Source: Portulaca oleracea (Eukaryota > Streptophyta > Magnoliopsida > Caryophyllales > Portulacaceae). Taken from it: a stretch of DNA of 64,000 nt. The notes beneath the pieces are model-generated. The model was not told where the DNA came from and made no database searches. It saw only the letters and a program-made list of their open reading frames with translations. The stretch covers positions 54,280,112 through 54,344,111 of the forward strand of contig CM055871.1 of assembly GCA_029582165.1 (NCBI GenBank), given 5' to 3'. The position numbers and the translations under genes are program-made. Each line of letters begins with the position of its first letter. Position 1 is the first letter of the stretch. Below, piece by piece: positions 12,001-22,054 of the stretch.

Positions 12001-15000
12001 GTTTTATAATTTATTTTGAGAATTGCATCCCGAAAGGGGACTTTTGTGGAAATGCGACCATCTGTTTTGATAATCTTTCGTTTTCGTTTGTGGTCTTGGT
12101 TTATTTGAGATGAGAAATTGGATGGTCTTTATTTCAAAGATTTTTGATAACTTGGGATGGTTGACTTGAGAGTCGTGAGTTGAGTTTGAATACTGAATTA
12201 AATAATTCAAGTGGAAACGTTAAGCGGGTTTCGAGGATAACACTGTTGTGCGTAACAACCTGCAGGGTTATGGACCAGGAGATCGGGGCTTCCTTCCCTG
12301 ATATAGGATAGTATTTGATGCCTTTGGTAGGCGATATTATTTATGCCTTTGGTGGGCGATGTTCTTGATGCCTTTGGTAGGCGATGTTTATGCCTTTGGT
12401 AGGCGATGTTTATGCCTTTGGTAGGCGATGTTTATGCCTTTGGTAGGCGATGTTCTTGATGCCTTTGGTAGGCGATGTTACTTTAAGGGATTTGGTATCC
12501 CGCCCGCAAATTAAAATATGGATTGGTGGGGTTGAGAAAAAGCAGTTAAGGGTTAAAGGTTTGTAAACGTTTGATTTGATCCTCTCCCAAAATGAATTGA
12601 AATGAACTTAAACTGTTTTAAACGTTAGGGGTAGACATTATTGAGATTTCCCCCTCATTTTCTGAAATGTTTGATTTCAGGTGCAGATCTAAATGCTGGG
12701 GACGGGAATTAGAAGTGAGGACGACGAGTCTAGAAGTCGTTGAATCTTTCATTTTGTTTTCGTTATGAATTCTTAAAAGTTTGTTTTGAGTTGTTAGTAG
12801 TTACCGTTAGCAGACAGTTGTGTTTTCATTTCTCGCCTTGTATTCCTTCGGGGATACGGCAGTGACGCCCAAACTAAATTTGAAGTCTTCCGCTAAGTTT
12901 TGTCTGTTAACGTTAGTTTGACTTTGACTTTCTATAATTGAATTTCCGGGGCGTTACAGAATGGTATCAGAGCTCTGGGTTACGACCTGGTAGCTCCTAA
13001 GTGTCCCTTAGGTTTAGTTAGACCTTAGGATGCTACGTTCGGAGTGATGAGTGTAGGATGGGGAAATTGAATGTGTGTCTATTTGTATGTCTCCTTCTGT
13101 GTTATAAGCGCATGCTTGGCTCGTTTTGATATTTTTTTTATTTTTTATTTTTTTTTTTTGATGGAATATTGCCTCCTCTGCTATTAGTACCCGACTTTAT
13201 CTCCTTTGAAGGATCTGAATCCCGAGGAGGATTTGGAATACAACACCGAGGAGGGTCTGGAACCAAAAGAAGACCTCAGGAGAATTTGGAGGTGAAGAAG
13301 ATTTGACATACGAGGAACGGTCGCCGGAGATTATAGGTTGCAGAGAGAATCAGCCTCAAAGAAAGACCGAACTTTTAGTAGAACGGTATATGCTACAACT
13401 GAAGCCATCTAGGAAGCCGTGGAGGATAAAGGATCGAGGCATCCACTCCTATTCATCACAGAAGCTGCTCTGAGTTTCGAGGACGAAACGCTTTTAAAGT
13501 GGGTAATGATGTAAAACCCCGAGTTTTTGGTTAAGGCCGCCGTTAGTTCCGTCTGGCAGACCGTTAGGGTTAAGTTTAAGTTTCGAGGACGAAACTTCTT
13601 TTAAGAAGGTAATGATGTAAAACCTCGAGTTTTGGGTAGGACGGAAACCGTTAGTCTTTACCGGACCGTTAGGCTTAAGTTTAAGTTTCGAGGACGAAAC
13701 TTCTTTTAAGAAGGTAATGATGTAAAACCCCGAAAATTTGAGTAAGGTTGACCGTGACGTCGTTAATAAAATAGGTTGACTTTGTTATTTACTGTTGTTC
13801 GTAATGTGTTTATTTATGCTAACGCTTGAGAGCTCAGAGGGACTAACAAGGGTAGAATAGTAATTTTCGTAGGTTAATATTATTATGTGGTTAATTACGT
13901 GAATATTATTTGTTATGTGATTATATGATTATTAAAATTAATATTATTACTACTATTATTAAAATTATTAGGTTTTTAGAAAAATCAGTTTTTATTTGTT
14001 AAATGGGTTGGATTAGGATTAGTTTTGGGCCTAATTATGGGTGTTAGTATATAAACCCCTAAACCCTCCTCTCAAACCCTAAAACCCTAATAATCCCTCC
14101 TCAAACCCTAGCTCTCTCCTCTCTCTCTCCCTTCTCTCTGCCCACTTGATCAGTACCCGCCACCAGTCGGGAGATCGAACCACCTGCACCACGCAACCAC
14201 CCTCCTCTCTTCCTTTCTCTTTCTTCTTCCTCCTTTCTTCCTCTCGATCCCCGTCTCTCTCACGCACCGCACTCCCAACCGAGGCCACCGGACGTCGCTA
14301 CCCCCATCGCCACGCCGCCCCTTCTTTTTCTCTTTTTCTCTCCGATCTCCTCTTTCCTCACCTGTTTTCTCTTTCGACGTCCGACCGCCGCGCTCTGTCG
14401 CCGGCCACGTCCATCGTCGCGCCGCCGTCGCTCACCGACCACGATCGCCACACCGCCGCCCTAACGCCGCCGGGCGGTCGCGAAGGAGAAGCCCTCAACG
14501 GCCGCTGCTGTCATCGTTGCGACGTCGACCACCTCCTCCGACGAGCCCACGGCCGACGCCACCACGCGACCGACGCACCCCTCCGACCAACGTCCGCCGC
14601 CACCGCCGAACCTAACCTCGTAAACCCTAAAACCTAACCCTAACCCTAACGTTATTCTTGATTTTCTTTTCTTTTCCTTTTTATTTTCTTGTTTTTATTT
14701 TTATTAATCGATTTATTATTTGTAAATATTATTGTTATTAATTTTCTGATTTTATAAATATTGTATTATTAGTATTGTAATTAGGGTAATTAATTGTAAT
14801 AATTTTTCTTGTGTAATTATGTGTAAGTTCCTAATTGTTATATGTAATTTGTTTAAATTGTTATTTGTAATTTTATGATGAAAATTGTAATTAGATTAGG
14901 TTGTAATAGTTGATTATTAGGTTTAAAAGTAGTTCTTTAATGTTCTTTATTTTCTTTACATGAATCGTTAAACCACGATGTTATTGTATGCACAATTCGA

Positions 15001-18000
15001 TAATTAAATTATCTAGGTTAATCTCTTGAATACAATTAGTACTAAATTTTCTTGTTCTTGATTCGTAAATTAAATCGCTAGGTTGTTTAATTAGTAACCT
15101 ACCATTAGTTAAATTCTTGATTTCTTGTTAAATTATAAAAGAATTAGTTATTCGTTTCTTGATTAGTTAATTACTTGTAACTAGTTGTGTCCTAAAGTTC
15201 TTTTAAATCTTTTATTAAAGAAATTTTACGTGTTAACCGCTTTTGTTATTTTCTTGAAAATCTTGGTTTATGGTTACAAACTTATAACCAATTTTGTGTA
15301 GTTAAATTCTTGAAATCTTATTAAGTGTTTTATGTTTTAAGAAAGTTATTTTCTTTTGTGACTTAAAGGTTTTTAATTAAAGTTGGTTAAGGTGTTTCAT
15401 GTTTTTAAATTAAGTGTAGCCCTACAAGTTTAAAATGTTGGACCTAAGATAAGTTGGACCTTAGATATAAGACCCTAAGTATTGTTTTGAGTCCTAATTA
15501 GAACCCCGAGACCGTTTGGTAAAAGTTAGAACCGAAATAACAAATTAATTGATTGCCGTTAACGGGACAGTTTTGTTAGTGTCTAAAGATCGGGTTGCCA
15601 CGACTAGTATAGATGTCTTTTGGCCAAGCCCTTTTTACTGGAAGTTCCTTTAGGTGTTAGGAACCATAGGAATTTTACGGATCGAACGTTTGACTTGTAT
15701 AACCCGAGTTATAGCCGTTTTACAAAAACCTGTCAGTTCTGGACCAATTAGAAAGATGGGAGTTTTTGGAGTCCTTCGGGACTGAGTTGGGCTTAGTCAT
15801 CAACATGAAAGTTTTAGTAGACATTCTGAGGTTTCCGAAAAGTCCAGAATCAGACCCGTAGGATGTCGGGAAGTCGGGTTGTGACCCGTTTTATGTGAAT
15901 ATTATAATCTGTCCTCTGCTTGCTTCTTTTTATAATAATTGTTGAGTGAAAATAATATGTGATCATGTTATGTGTTATCTTAGAGATGTTAAGTGTAAAT
16001 TCTAAATGATAGGAACCTAAGTGTTCCTAGGGGATGGGTTAGATAGTTGGTAGTTAATACTAACTTCGTTAGAACGCGTTTTGATTAGATAATTATTCTT
16101 ATTTTAGGCCCGAGTTAGTGCGAGACGTTAGTGAGCTCAAGTGTGCCCTTCATTACTACTATCTTGTGAAGTATTCAGGTAATTGTCTATGCTCTAATCC
16201 CTACCGGGATGCTCTTTAAATGTGTTTTGATGTTTTATAATTTATTTTGAGAATTGCATCCCGAAAGGGGACTTTTGTGGAAATGCGACCATCTGTTTTG
16301 ATAATCTTTCGTTTTCGTTTGTGGTCTTGGTTTATTTGAGATGAGAAATTGGATGGTCTTTATTTCAAAGATTTTTGATAACTTGGGATGGTTGACTTGA
16401 GAGTCGTGAGTTGAGTTTGAATACTGAATTAAATAATTCAAGTGGAAACGTTAAGCGGGTTTCGGGGGATAACCTGTTGTGCAGGCGTAACAACCTGCAG
16501 GGTTATGGACCAGGAGATCGGGGCTTCCTTCCCTGATATAGGATAGTATTTGATGCCTTTGGTAGGCGATATTATTTATGCCTTTGGTGGGCGATGTTCT
16601 TGATGCCTTTGGTAGGCGATGTTTATGCCTTTGGTAGGCGATGTTTATGCCTTTGGTAGGCGATGTTTATGCCTTTGGTAGGCGATGTTCTTGATGCCTT
16701 TGGTAGGCGATGTTCTTGATGCCTTTGGTAGGCGATGTTACTTTAAGGGATTTGGTATCCCGCCCGCAAATTAAAATATGGATTGGATGGGTTGAGAAAA
16801 ACAGTTAAGGGTTAAAGGTTTGTAAACGTTTGATTTGATCCTCTCCCAAAATGAATTGAAATGAACTTAAAGCTTTTAAAGCGTTAGGTAGACATTATTG
16901 AGATTTCCTCATTTTCTCAAATGTTTGATTTCAGTGCATCTAAATCTTTGGGACGGAATTAGAAGTGAGGACGACGAGTCTAGAAGTCGTTGAATCTTTC
17001 ATTTTGTTTTCGTTATGAATTCTTAAAAGTTTGTTTTGAGTTGTTAGTAGTTACCGTTAGCGCATATTGTGTTTTCATTTCTCGCCTTGTATTCCTTCGG
17101 GGATACGGCAGTGACGCCCAAACTAAATTTGAAGTCTTCCGCTAAGTTTTGTCTGTTAACGTTAGTTTGACTTTGACTTTCTATAATTGAATTTCCGGGG
17201 CGTTACAGAAACGTATAACGTGTATGTTCTTTTATTCTTACGAGATCTACTTGTTGGCATTTATTAGCAAACCACATTGAAATACGGTGATATATGATGA
17301 AATAAATTGAGTTATTGGTTTATAATCTTAGAGCTAGATTGATTAATATGGTGAATGGTGATGAAAGTTATTAGATTGTGCTCAAATGCAATGATTGTTG
17401 CAATCATGTTGAACTATGTTGAATGTTGATGATTACAAACTAACAACTATTCAATAAATTAATGTCTACTAATCGGTTAATTTTCATGAATCATCTAATT
17501 TTGTTGAATTTCTTTTCTTTTCATGTCTATTCTAGAAATGAGAAGAAATTATTGATATACTTGAACAATTATTGAAACCTTATGGACAAGGGGAGTGAGG
17601 GCAAACCAAATGCAAAGCAATGGCCCCAGTTCCAGCAAAGAAGAAACAAAAAAGAGGGCAAATCACTCATTAATATGCCACCAAATATGTGAAACTTGCC
17701 CTTATTTATGCTGCGAAGTGTAATCTAACTAGAGTGGCAAAAATTCGGATTCTGACAAATTGGTCATCGGATGAAAAATTGATATTCGATACTTACATTT
17801 TTCACGTATTTTCTTTGGTCGGACTCGATCAGACAAATCGGACAATTATACATTCGGGCCTCAAGTCGGGTTCGGGCAATAGAAGTTTGAAAAAATTATT
17901 TGGATTTTCGATCAAATCGGTCAATGTCAAAATTCGGACGATAATTCTATGACCATAACTGGCTTTTTCGGGTCAAACAAATTCTAATTATCGGATAGAT

Positions 18001-19834
18001 TTTTGTTAATCTTGAATCTAACCAAGACACCCCTCCATTGAAAAAAAAAAAGAAAGAAAGGCACCCCAAAAAAATTCCAATCTAACTATAATCTAATTCA
18101 TTTATTCATTATTCATCCTGTCATCCATTATTTTTGAAATCATGAATAACAACACAAAATTCAAAAGCAAACCCACTATAATGCCACTTGGTGACTTTGG
18201 ATGACAAAAATTCAACCTTTCCCATTACCAAAACCTATGAATTCACCCCCTTTTTCCCTACCAAAAAATAATGTCTTCATTCATTGGTAGTACGAACTAT
18301 CCAATTTGCTATAGAAAATCATTACACATTTCAACTATCATAAAAAAGAAGTTACATGGAAAAGGTGTAAATGATTTTATACTACCTTTATAGCTTAATG
18401 TACTAATAATAATTGTCAATATAACTATTTAAAAAGTTTAACCTATAATTAGGTCAATAGTACGGTAATGTATATGCACATAATCATCTTTAAAGTATAA
18501 CTTAGAGTTAAAAATGTATATATTTATACGTGCACAATTAGTTTGAGAAGATAATATTAATCATGTAAAGTGATAAGTGTTTTGATTTAAGATGATTGAT
18601 AATTATATGGAATTTTATTTAAATTATTCAATAAATTAATTGTAAGCATATTAAAATTATTATAAATGTATATTTTATCACTTTGAATCTTGTTATGACT
18701 TATAAATTATATAAAATATTTATTTATTTATTTTTAAGTATGAACCATGCATAAAATATGTATTTTCTATTATGGTTGATAAAATTAAGTTATCATTTAC
18801 TTTATTGACTTAAATAATAAATATTATACTTTTATAGTTGATAAATATATATAATTTTTAGAAAAAATATTATTAAAAGTAAAAAAATGTGAATTATTAA
18901 CAATTCAAAATGACTATGCTTAATTCAAAACATGTAGCATTGTGCATTATCATTAAGCTTGAAATTAATCCCTACATTACAAGAGCTAACCCAAATGATA
19001 ATGATAATTTACACTTTTGTAACGTTGAATAGTATTTTTTTAGTAATTATACATATTTATCAACTATAAAAATATAACACTTATTACCTAGGCTAATAAA
19101 TATAAACCATAACCTAATTTCAACAATAATAGTAGAAAATGTACATTTTATACATAATTTTAAATTTATGAAAAATATAAATAAATAATTATTTTTAAAT
19201 GATTTACAAATCGTAATAACCCTACCCAAACATATATTTATAATAATTTAAATATATTCATATTAATTTTTTGAGTGATTTAAGTGAAATTTAAAATAGT
19301 TATTTGAACTAAAACGCTTATCATTTAGCTAGCCCAAAAACATGCAAAATTGTGGTTTTTTCCCAAAAAAAAAAAAAAGATAAATCACTAACCTTGAAGG
19401 CTGGACATACGGCCAATCTCCGGCGGAATACTCCCGGAAAAATTGTTGAAATTCAGGTAAAGATCACTCAGTTCATCAAGACTCGCAATCTCCCTCGGAA
19501 TCTCACCGGAAAGTGAGTTATAGTGCAGGTAAAGCCCCGACAACTCCTTCAAATCTCCGATCGCCGGCGACAGTTCTCCGGCGAGTCCCTTCCCCTGGAG
19601 CGAAATATTCGCAACTTTCCGGCGATCATTACACGCAACTCCGTCGAAAGATCCGCCGCATGGGTCGCCATTAACAACCCATGTTCTCAAGATCTTGTTT
19701 TCTGGGTCTAACCCTGCTTTTATGTCCATTAAAGCTCTCAATTCTGGGTTTGATGAACTGGGTCTGCAGAAGTTGCAGAAGATGAAGATGAAGAAGAGAG
19801 AAAAAGTAGGGTTTGGGTTGTGATTTTGAGCCAT
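5321..19834 (-). CDS. LRR receptor-like protein kinase (LRR-IV type), predicted pseudokinase, 5 exons
   Basis: Coding exons on the minus strand are 19393-19834, 8830-9090, 7623-8142, 6517-6896 and 5321-5826. All have GT-AG junctions with continuous frame (2109 nt, 702 aa). A signal peptide (residues ~1-28) is followed by an LRR N-terminal cap with the DPCGGSFDGVACN segment. About six LxxLxLxxNxLxGxIP repeats follow, with a C-rich juxtamembrane region (TNLCGTGF...RAC), a transmembrane helix near 316-339 and a kinase-like domain from about 420. The glycine loop (GRGKFSSV, 428-435) and K449 are present. The catalytic loop reads HQN (551-553) instead of HRD and the metal loop reads DAG (571-573) instead of DFG, so phosphotransfer is probably absent. 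From memory, the Arabidopsis relatives (At2g45340, At5g51560, At4g22730) share this length and these substitutions, which makes it a family trait rather than decay. The 10.3-kb first intron (9091-19392) contains a complete LTR element. A plasma-membrane scaffold or co-receptor role is inferred. Confidence 0.9.
6009..6062. repeat. (TA)n microsatellite in intron 4 of the LRR gene
   Basis: More than 50 bp of uninterrupted TA lies inside the intron between the last two exons of the LRR kinase gene. Confidence 0.95.
6223..6485. repeat. Dispersed TTCGGAC-type degenerate repeat, copy 1
   Basis: The segment is built of reiterated blocks such as GTCCGAATTGTCCGACCC, TCCGAATTTTGATATTGACC and CGGGTCCAGACATAAATTT. 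Two partial sub-units run in tandem. It begins with GCTGGCAAAATTTT, a start shared with the copies near 17728 and 20672. It sits in an intron of the LRR gene. The apparent open frames on both strands here are by-products of the repeat. Confidence 0.65.
8225..8735. repeat. Dispersed TTCGGAC-type repeat, tandem copy 2
   Basis: Three diverged units of roughly 130-160 bp follow one another. Each contains variants of GTCGGACAATTT-GGAT-GACGCAAAATCAG, AATAGAAATATGATAAATAT and TCGGTCAATGCTGAAACTCG. The segment occupies most of the intron between exons 2 and 3 of the LRR gene. It is non-coding and related to the repeats at 6223, 17725, 20672 and 62455. Confidence 0.7.
9408..9412. other. Left target-site duplication GAAAC
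   Basis: GAAAC directly precedes the TGTAAAACCCC start of the left LTR and is repeated exactly after the right LTR at 17208-17212. Confidence 0.95.
9748..9755 (+). promoter_or_regulatory. TATA box of the left LTR
   Basis: TATATAAA is followed within 30-50 bp by AAACCCTA boxes and a CT-rich initiator-like tract. The same arrangement occurs at 14048-14055 in the right LTR. The position is consistent with the LTR promoter. Confidence 0.6.
12317..12480 (+). repeat. 20-bp minisatellite in left LTR, 7 units
   Basis: Seven copies of TGCCTTTGGTAGGCGATGTT, with TTA or CTTGA linkers, one GGTGGG variant and one GATATT variant. The right LTR carries eight. Confidence 0.95.
12962..12973 (+). other. Primer-binding site for initiator Met-tRNA
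   Basis: TGGTATCAGAGC three bases inside the left LTR is the standard plant LTR-element primer site. It is complementary to the 3' end of initiator methionine tRNA. Confidence 0.93.
13474..13720 (+). repeat. Three-step ladder of polypurine-tract plus LTR-tip units
   Basis: GTTTCGAGGACGAAAC begins at 13474, 13580 and 13685, a spacing of 106 and 105 bp. Each is followed by CTTTTAAG, an AAGGTAATGA or TGGGTAATGA segment, and TGTAAAACC(C/T)CGA. The last of these is the first dozen bases of the LTR. Only the third is followed by the real LTR; the first two are followed by short non-LTR spacers containing ACCGTTAG. Confidence 0.9.
13721..17207 (+). repeat. Right (3') LTR, 3487 bp
   Basis: It is nearly identical to the left LTR over its AT-rich 2.5 kb. 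In the GC-rich segment (about 14130-14625) and near 13825 it carries many small deletions relative to the left copy. The minisatellite (16552-16740) has eight units, one more than the left. The end GGGGCGTTACA is followed by the GAAAC duplication at 17208-17212. Confidence 0.92.
16552..16740 (+). repeat. 20-bp minisatellite in right LTR, 8 units
   Basis: The same TGCCTTTGGTAGGCGATGTT array as in the left LTR, with one extra CTTGA-linked unit. Confidence 0.95.
17208..17212. other. Right target-site duplication GAAAC
   Basis: An exact copy of the five bases before the left LTR. Confidence 0.95.
17725..18000. repeat. Dispersed TTCGGAC-type repeat, copy 3
   Basis: Starts GTGGCAAAAATTCGGATTCT and contains CGGACTCGATCAGACAAATC, TCGGGTTCGGGCAATAGAAG and AATCGGTCAATGTCAAAATT. 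These are the same building blocks as at 6223, 8225, 20672 and 62455. It lies in the first intron of the LRR gene; the open frame across it is incidental. Confidence 0.65.
18001..19392. other. Remainder of LRR gene intron 1
   Basis: AT-rich intronic sequence up to the exon-1 donor. I see no element boundaries or genes here. Confidence 0.55.
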
Positions 19835-20671
19835 TTTGTGAAGTGGGTATGGATCAGAATTGAGTGTTTTTGGGTCTAGTTTTGTGGGTTGAAGATGCTC
19901 TGTTTAAGGAGTCTAAACTTGTTTGGGGAATAGAGAGGGAGATATAGTGGGAACAAGGAAGGGTAATTTCAAACAGGGGATAAAAGGGTGACAGTTGAGT
20001 TGAGATAATTGGGTGATTAGAAGAGGGGATTAATGATGATTAAGTTATTAAAAGGTTAATCTTAATGAGGCTTGATTAGTGGACTGATTAGTGGTTACTT
20101 ACTAGCTTTACTATGGTGTGTCCTTTTCTTGTCCTTTGCATTGTTTCATGCACATTATTGTGAACTAGCTAAGCTGCCACTAATCATGGATTGTATGTAG
20201 GGTGATGATAAGTGTCTTGCCCCAAGACACTCCTTAAATGTCTTCACCCTTATAAAATCAATACTTATTATCGTTTTTAACCCCAATTTTTTTGACAGAT
20301 ACTATTAATTATCAATTATAAGAAGTTTGGAATGTGTTGGCTACGCCAACAATTAAAATTGACACCCTAACAAATGAACCTCATCCGTTGAGCATATTTT
20401 AGACGTTTTTTTGTAAATTTTTAAAAATATGGATAAAAGTGTGATTTTATACAATTTATATATATTATTATAGTTATAGAAGTCAATCATGTAACTTTTT
20501 TCCAATTTAATTCACAAATATATAGGTTTTCTATAATGACAAGACACAAAATATGTGTCTTGCACAAGACTTTTATCATTTCACTTGTAGGGATCACATA
20601 GTGAATCAACTTTATTTCAAATGAAGTATGATTAGTTAGGTAGGTATATTTTCACTTCAATTTACAAACAC

Positions 20672-20890
20672 TACGCGGCAGCAAAAATTCAAGTTCGGGT
20701 CGATTCGAGTTCGGATTATTCGGACATTCAGACGAAATCTCTAAATCCAAACTCAAATTGCAGAATTCACACTGAATTTGGACACAAATTCAATATTTGA
20801 GGGTTCTCACGTCCGAGTATGTGTCAAAAATTATAACCAACCCTGATTTAATCCGGATCGAACAAATTTAAATATTCAAATCAGATAGAT
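20672..20890. repeat. Dispersed TTCGGAC-type repeat, copy 4
   Basis: Starts GCAGCAAAAATTCAAGTTCG and carries TTCGGATTATTCGGACATTC and ATCCGGATCGAACAAATTTA. It is the same degenerate family, upstream of the LRR gene. Confidence 0.55.
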
Positions 20891-21800
20891 CTTTGTCAGC
20901 AACAAGCACCAAATTAAAGGTAAAGAAAAAAAATATAACAAAAAAGTTCACACAATGTAATGAAGCATGCATTTCCCATTGAATATAATGATATTACACT
21001 TTAGCACTTAATTAAATATATTGGGTTACATACGAGTAATTTAATTGTATACTACGTTTGAAGATGTTTTTAGCTTTAGAACCGGAATAAAAAAATATAT
21101 ATAATATCTTAATTTGTATCGTTTAATTAGAGTATGATATGAAAACAAGATAGATTATCAAAATACTTTATTTTTTGCAGATAAAGATTCAATTTTTATA
21201 TATATACAAACCTATATAAACATAATATAACATAATCACAAAAAAATTATGCTAATGAACATAAATATTTAGGTCAATGAAATTTACCAACTTTAAGACA
21301 ATGTTTCACTTGGAGGAGAACCATAAACCACATTAGTAACATTTCGAATGTGAATTGGTATTGCATTTTAGCAATAAATTTGGGGGTTGTAGAAAAATAA
21401 AAAAATTGTGATGAATGAGGGGCATGAAATGTCATTTTCATGAACAAGTATGAGGCAATGGTCAAGATTGGGTGGAAGTGGGAGCACCAAGATAAATAGA
21501 AAATAATAGTACATTTGTTAAATAATCAAACTAAAAACCTAGAAAATAGAAAATAATAGAGTAAAAGCTACGTTTTGCTGTCAACATTTGTTTATTTACT
21601 TTTATTTTCAGATAAAATTCAAGGATTAGATTTTACTTCAAGAGAAGTCTGTCTACTCTTTGTGTGTGTGTGTGTGAACTCATACTTTGGTTGGCCTTTT
21701 TACTTTTCTTTTTAACTTTTTTTGGATTTTTTCTTTATATTTATGGGTGGTTTTTTTCTTAACTTTTTCCAAGGCACTTGACCTTTTGATTGTTGTCACC

Positions 21801-22054
21801 ATGTTCTTTCTGCGGTTAATACAATCATGCGCACATGTATCTAACGCACTCATTACATAAAATACCATTCTACCACAATTTACCACAACCCCACCACAAA
21901 TTACTTTTTCACAATTACCAATATAATATTTATATATATACAAAAAACCCACCACAACATACCAATAACCCGCCACAACTACACCACAACCTGCCACAAT
22001 TTCACCACACCATACCGCATCATACCGCAGAATACCGCATAAAAGAAGAGGGCC
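21801..22054. mobile_element. Small inverted-repeat element, TGTTCTTT...AAAAGAA family, copy 1
   Basis: The left end ATGTTCTTTCTGCGGTTA is answered by the right end CCGCATAAAAGAAGAGGGCC. The interior is rich in reiterated CCACAA/CCGCA units. The same end and interior vocabulary recurs at 24261, 24594, 55415 and, partly, 60500-60776. It is non-coding; the transposon class is not resolved. Confidence 0.6.

Larger units (their letters stand above)
9413..12958 (+). repeat. Left (5') LTR, 3546 bp
   Basis: Terminal TG...CA with a short inverted repeat. A TATATAAA box lies at 9748-9755. It is followed by telo-box-like AAACCCTA motifs and a CT-rich tract (9780-9845), which suggests the RNA start lies near 9780 and that U3 is only about 370 bp. 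Further on come a GC-rich Pro/Arg/Ser-type tract (9830-10380), a telomere-like CCTAACCCTAACCCTAA block (~10390-10412) and a 20-bp minisatellite (12317-12480). Confidence 0.92.
9413..17207 (+). mobile_element. Complete non-coding LTR retrotransposon (LARD-like)
   Basis: Two direct repeats of about 3.5 kb (9413-12958 and 13721-17207) start with TGTAAAACCCCG and end with CGGGGCGTTACA. They bracket an internal region of only 762 bp (12959-13720). A GAAAC duplication flanks the whole. A primer-binding site complementary to initiator methionine tRNA (TGGTATCAGAGC) lies three bases after the left LTR. The internal region ends in the polypurine-tract neighbourhood typical of Ty3/gypsy elements (GTTTCGAGGACGAAAC then TTTTAAGAAGGTAATGA). 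No gag or pol frame exists, so it would need proteins from a relative. Long LTRs with a short non-coding interior fit a large retrotransposon derivative. It sits in the first intron of the LRR kinase gene, antisense to it. Confidence 0.92.

Noticed and set aside
12004..12210. 68-codon minus-strand frame in the left LTR, repeated identically at 16235-16441
   Set aside because: Identity is explained by LTR duplication. No homology or start context supports a protein.
12316..12480. Regularly spaced 20-bp repeats considered as a CRISPR array
   Set aside because: The units are contiguous with 2-5 bp linkers and no unique spacers, inside a plant LTR. It is a minisatellite.
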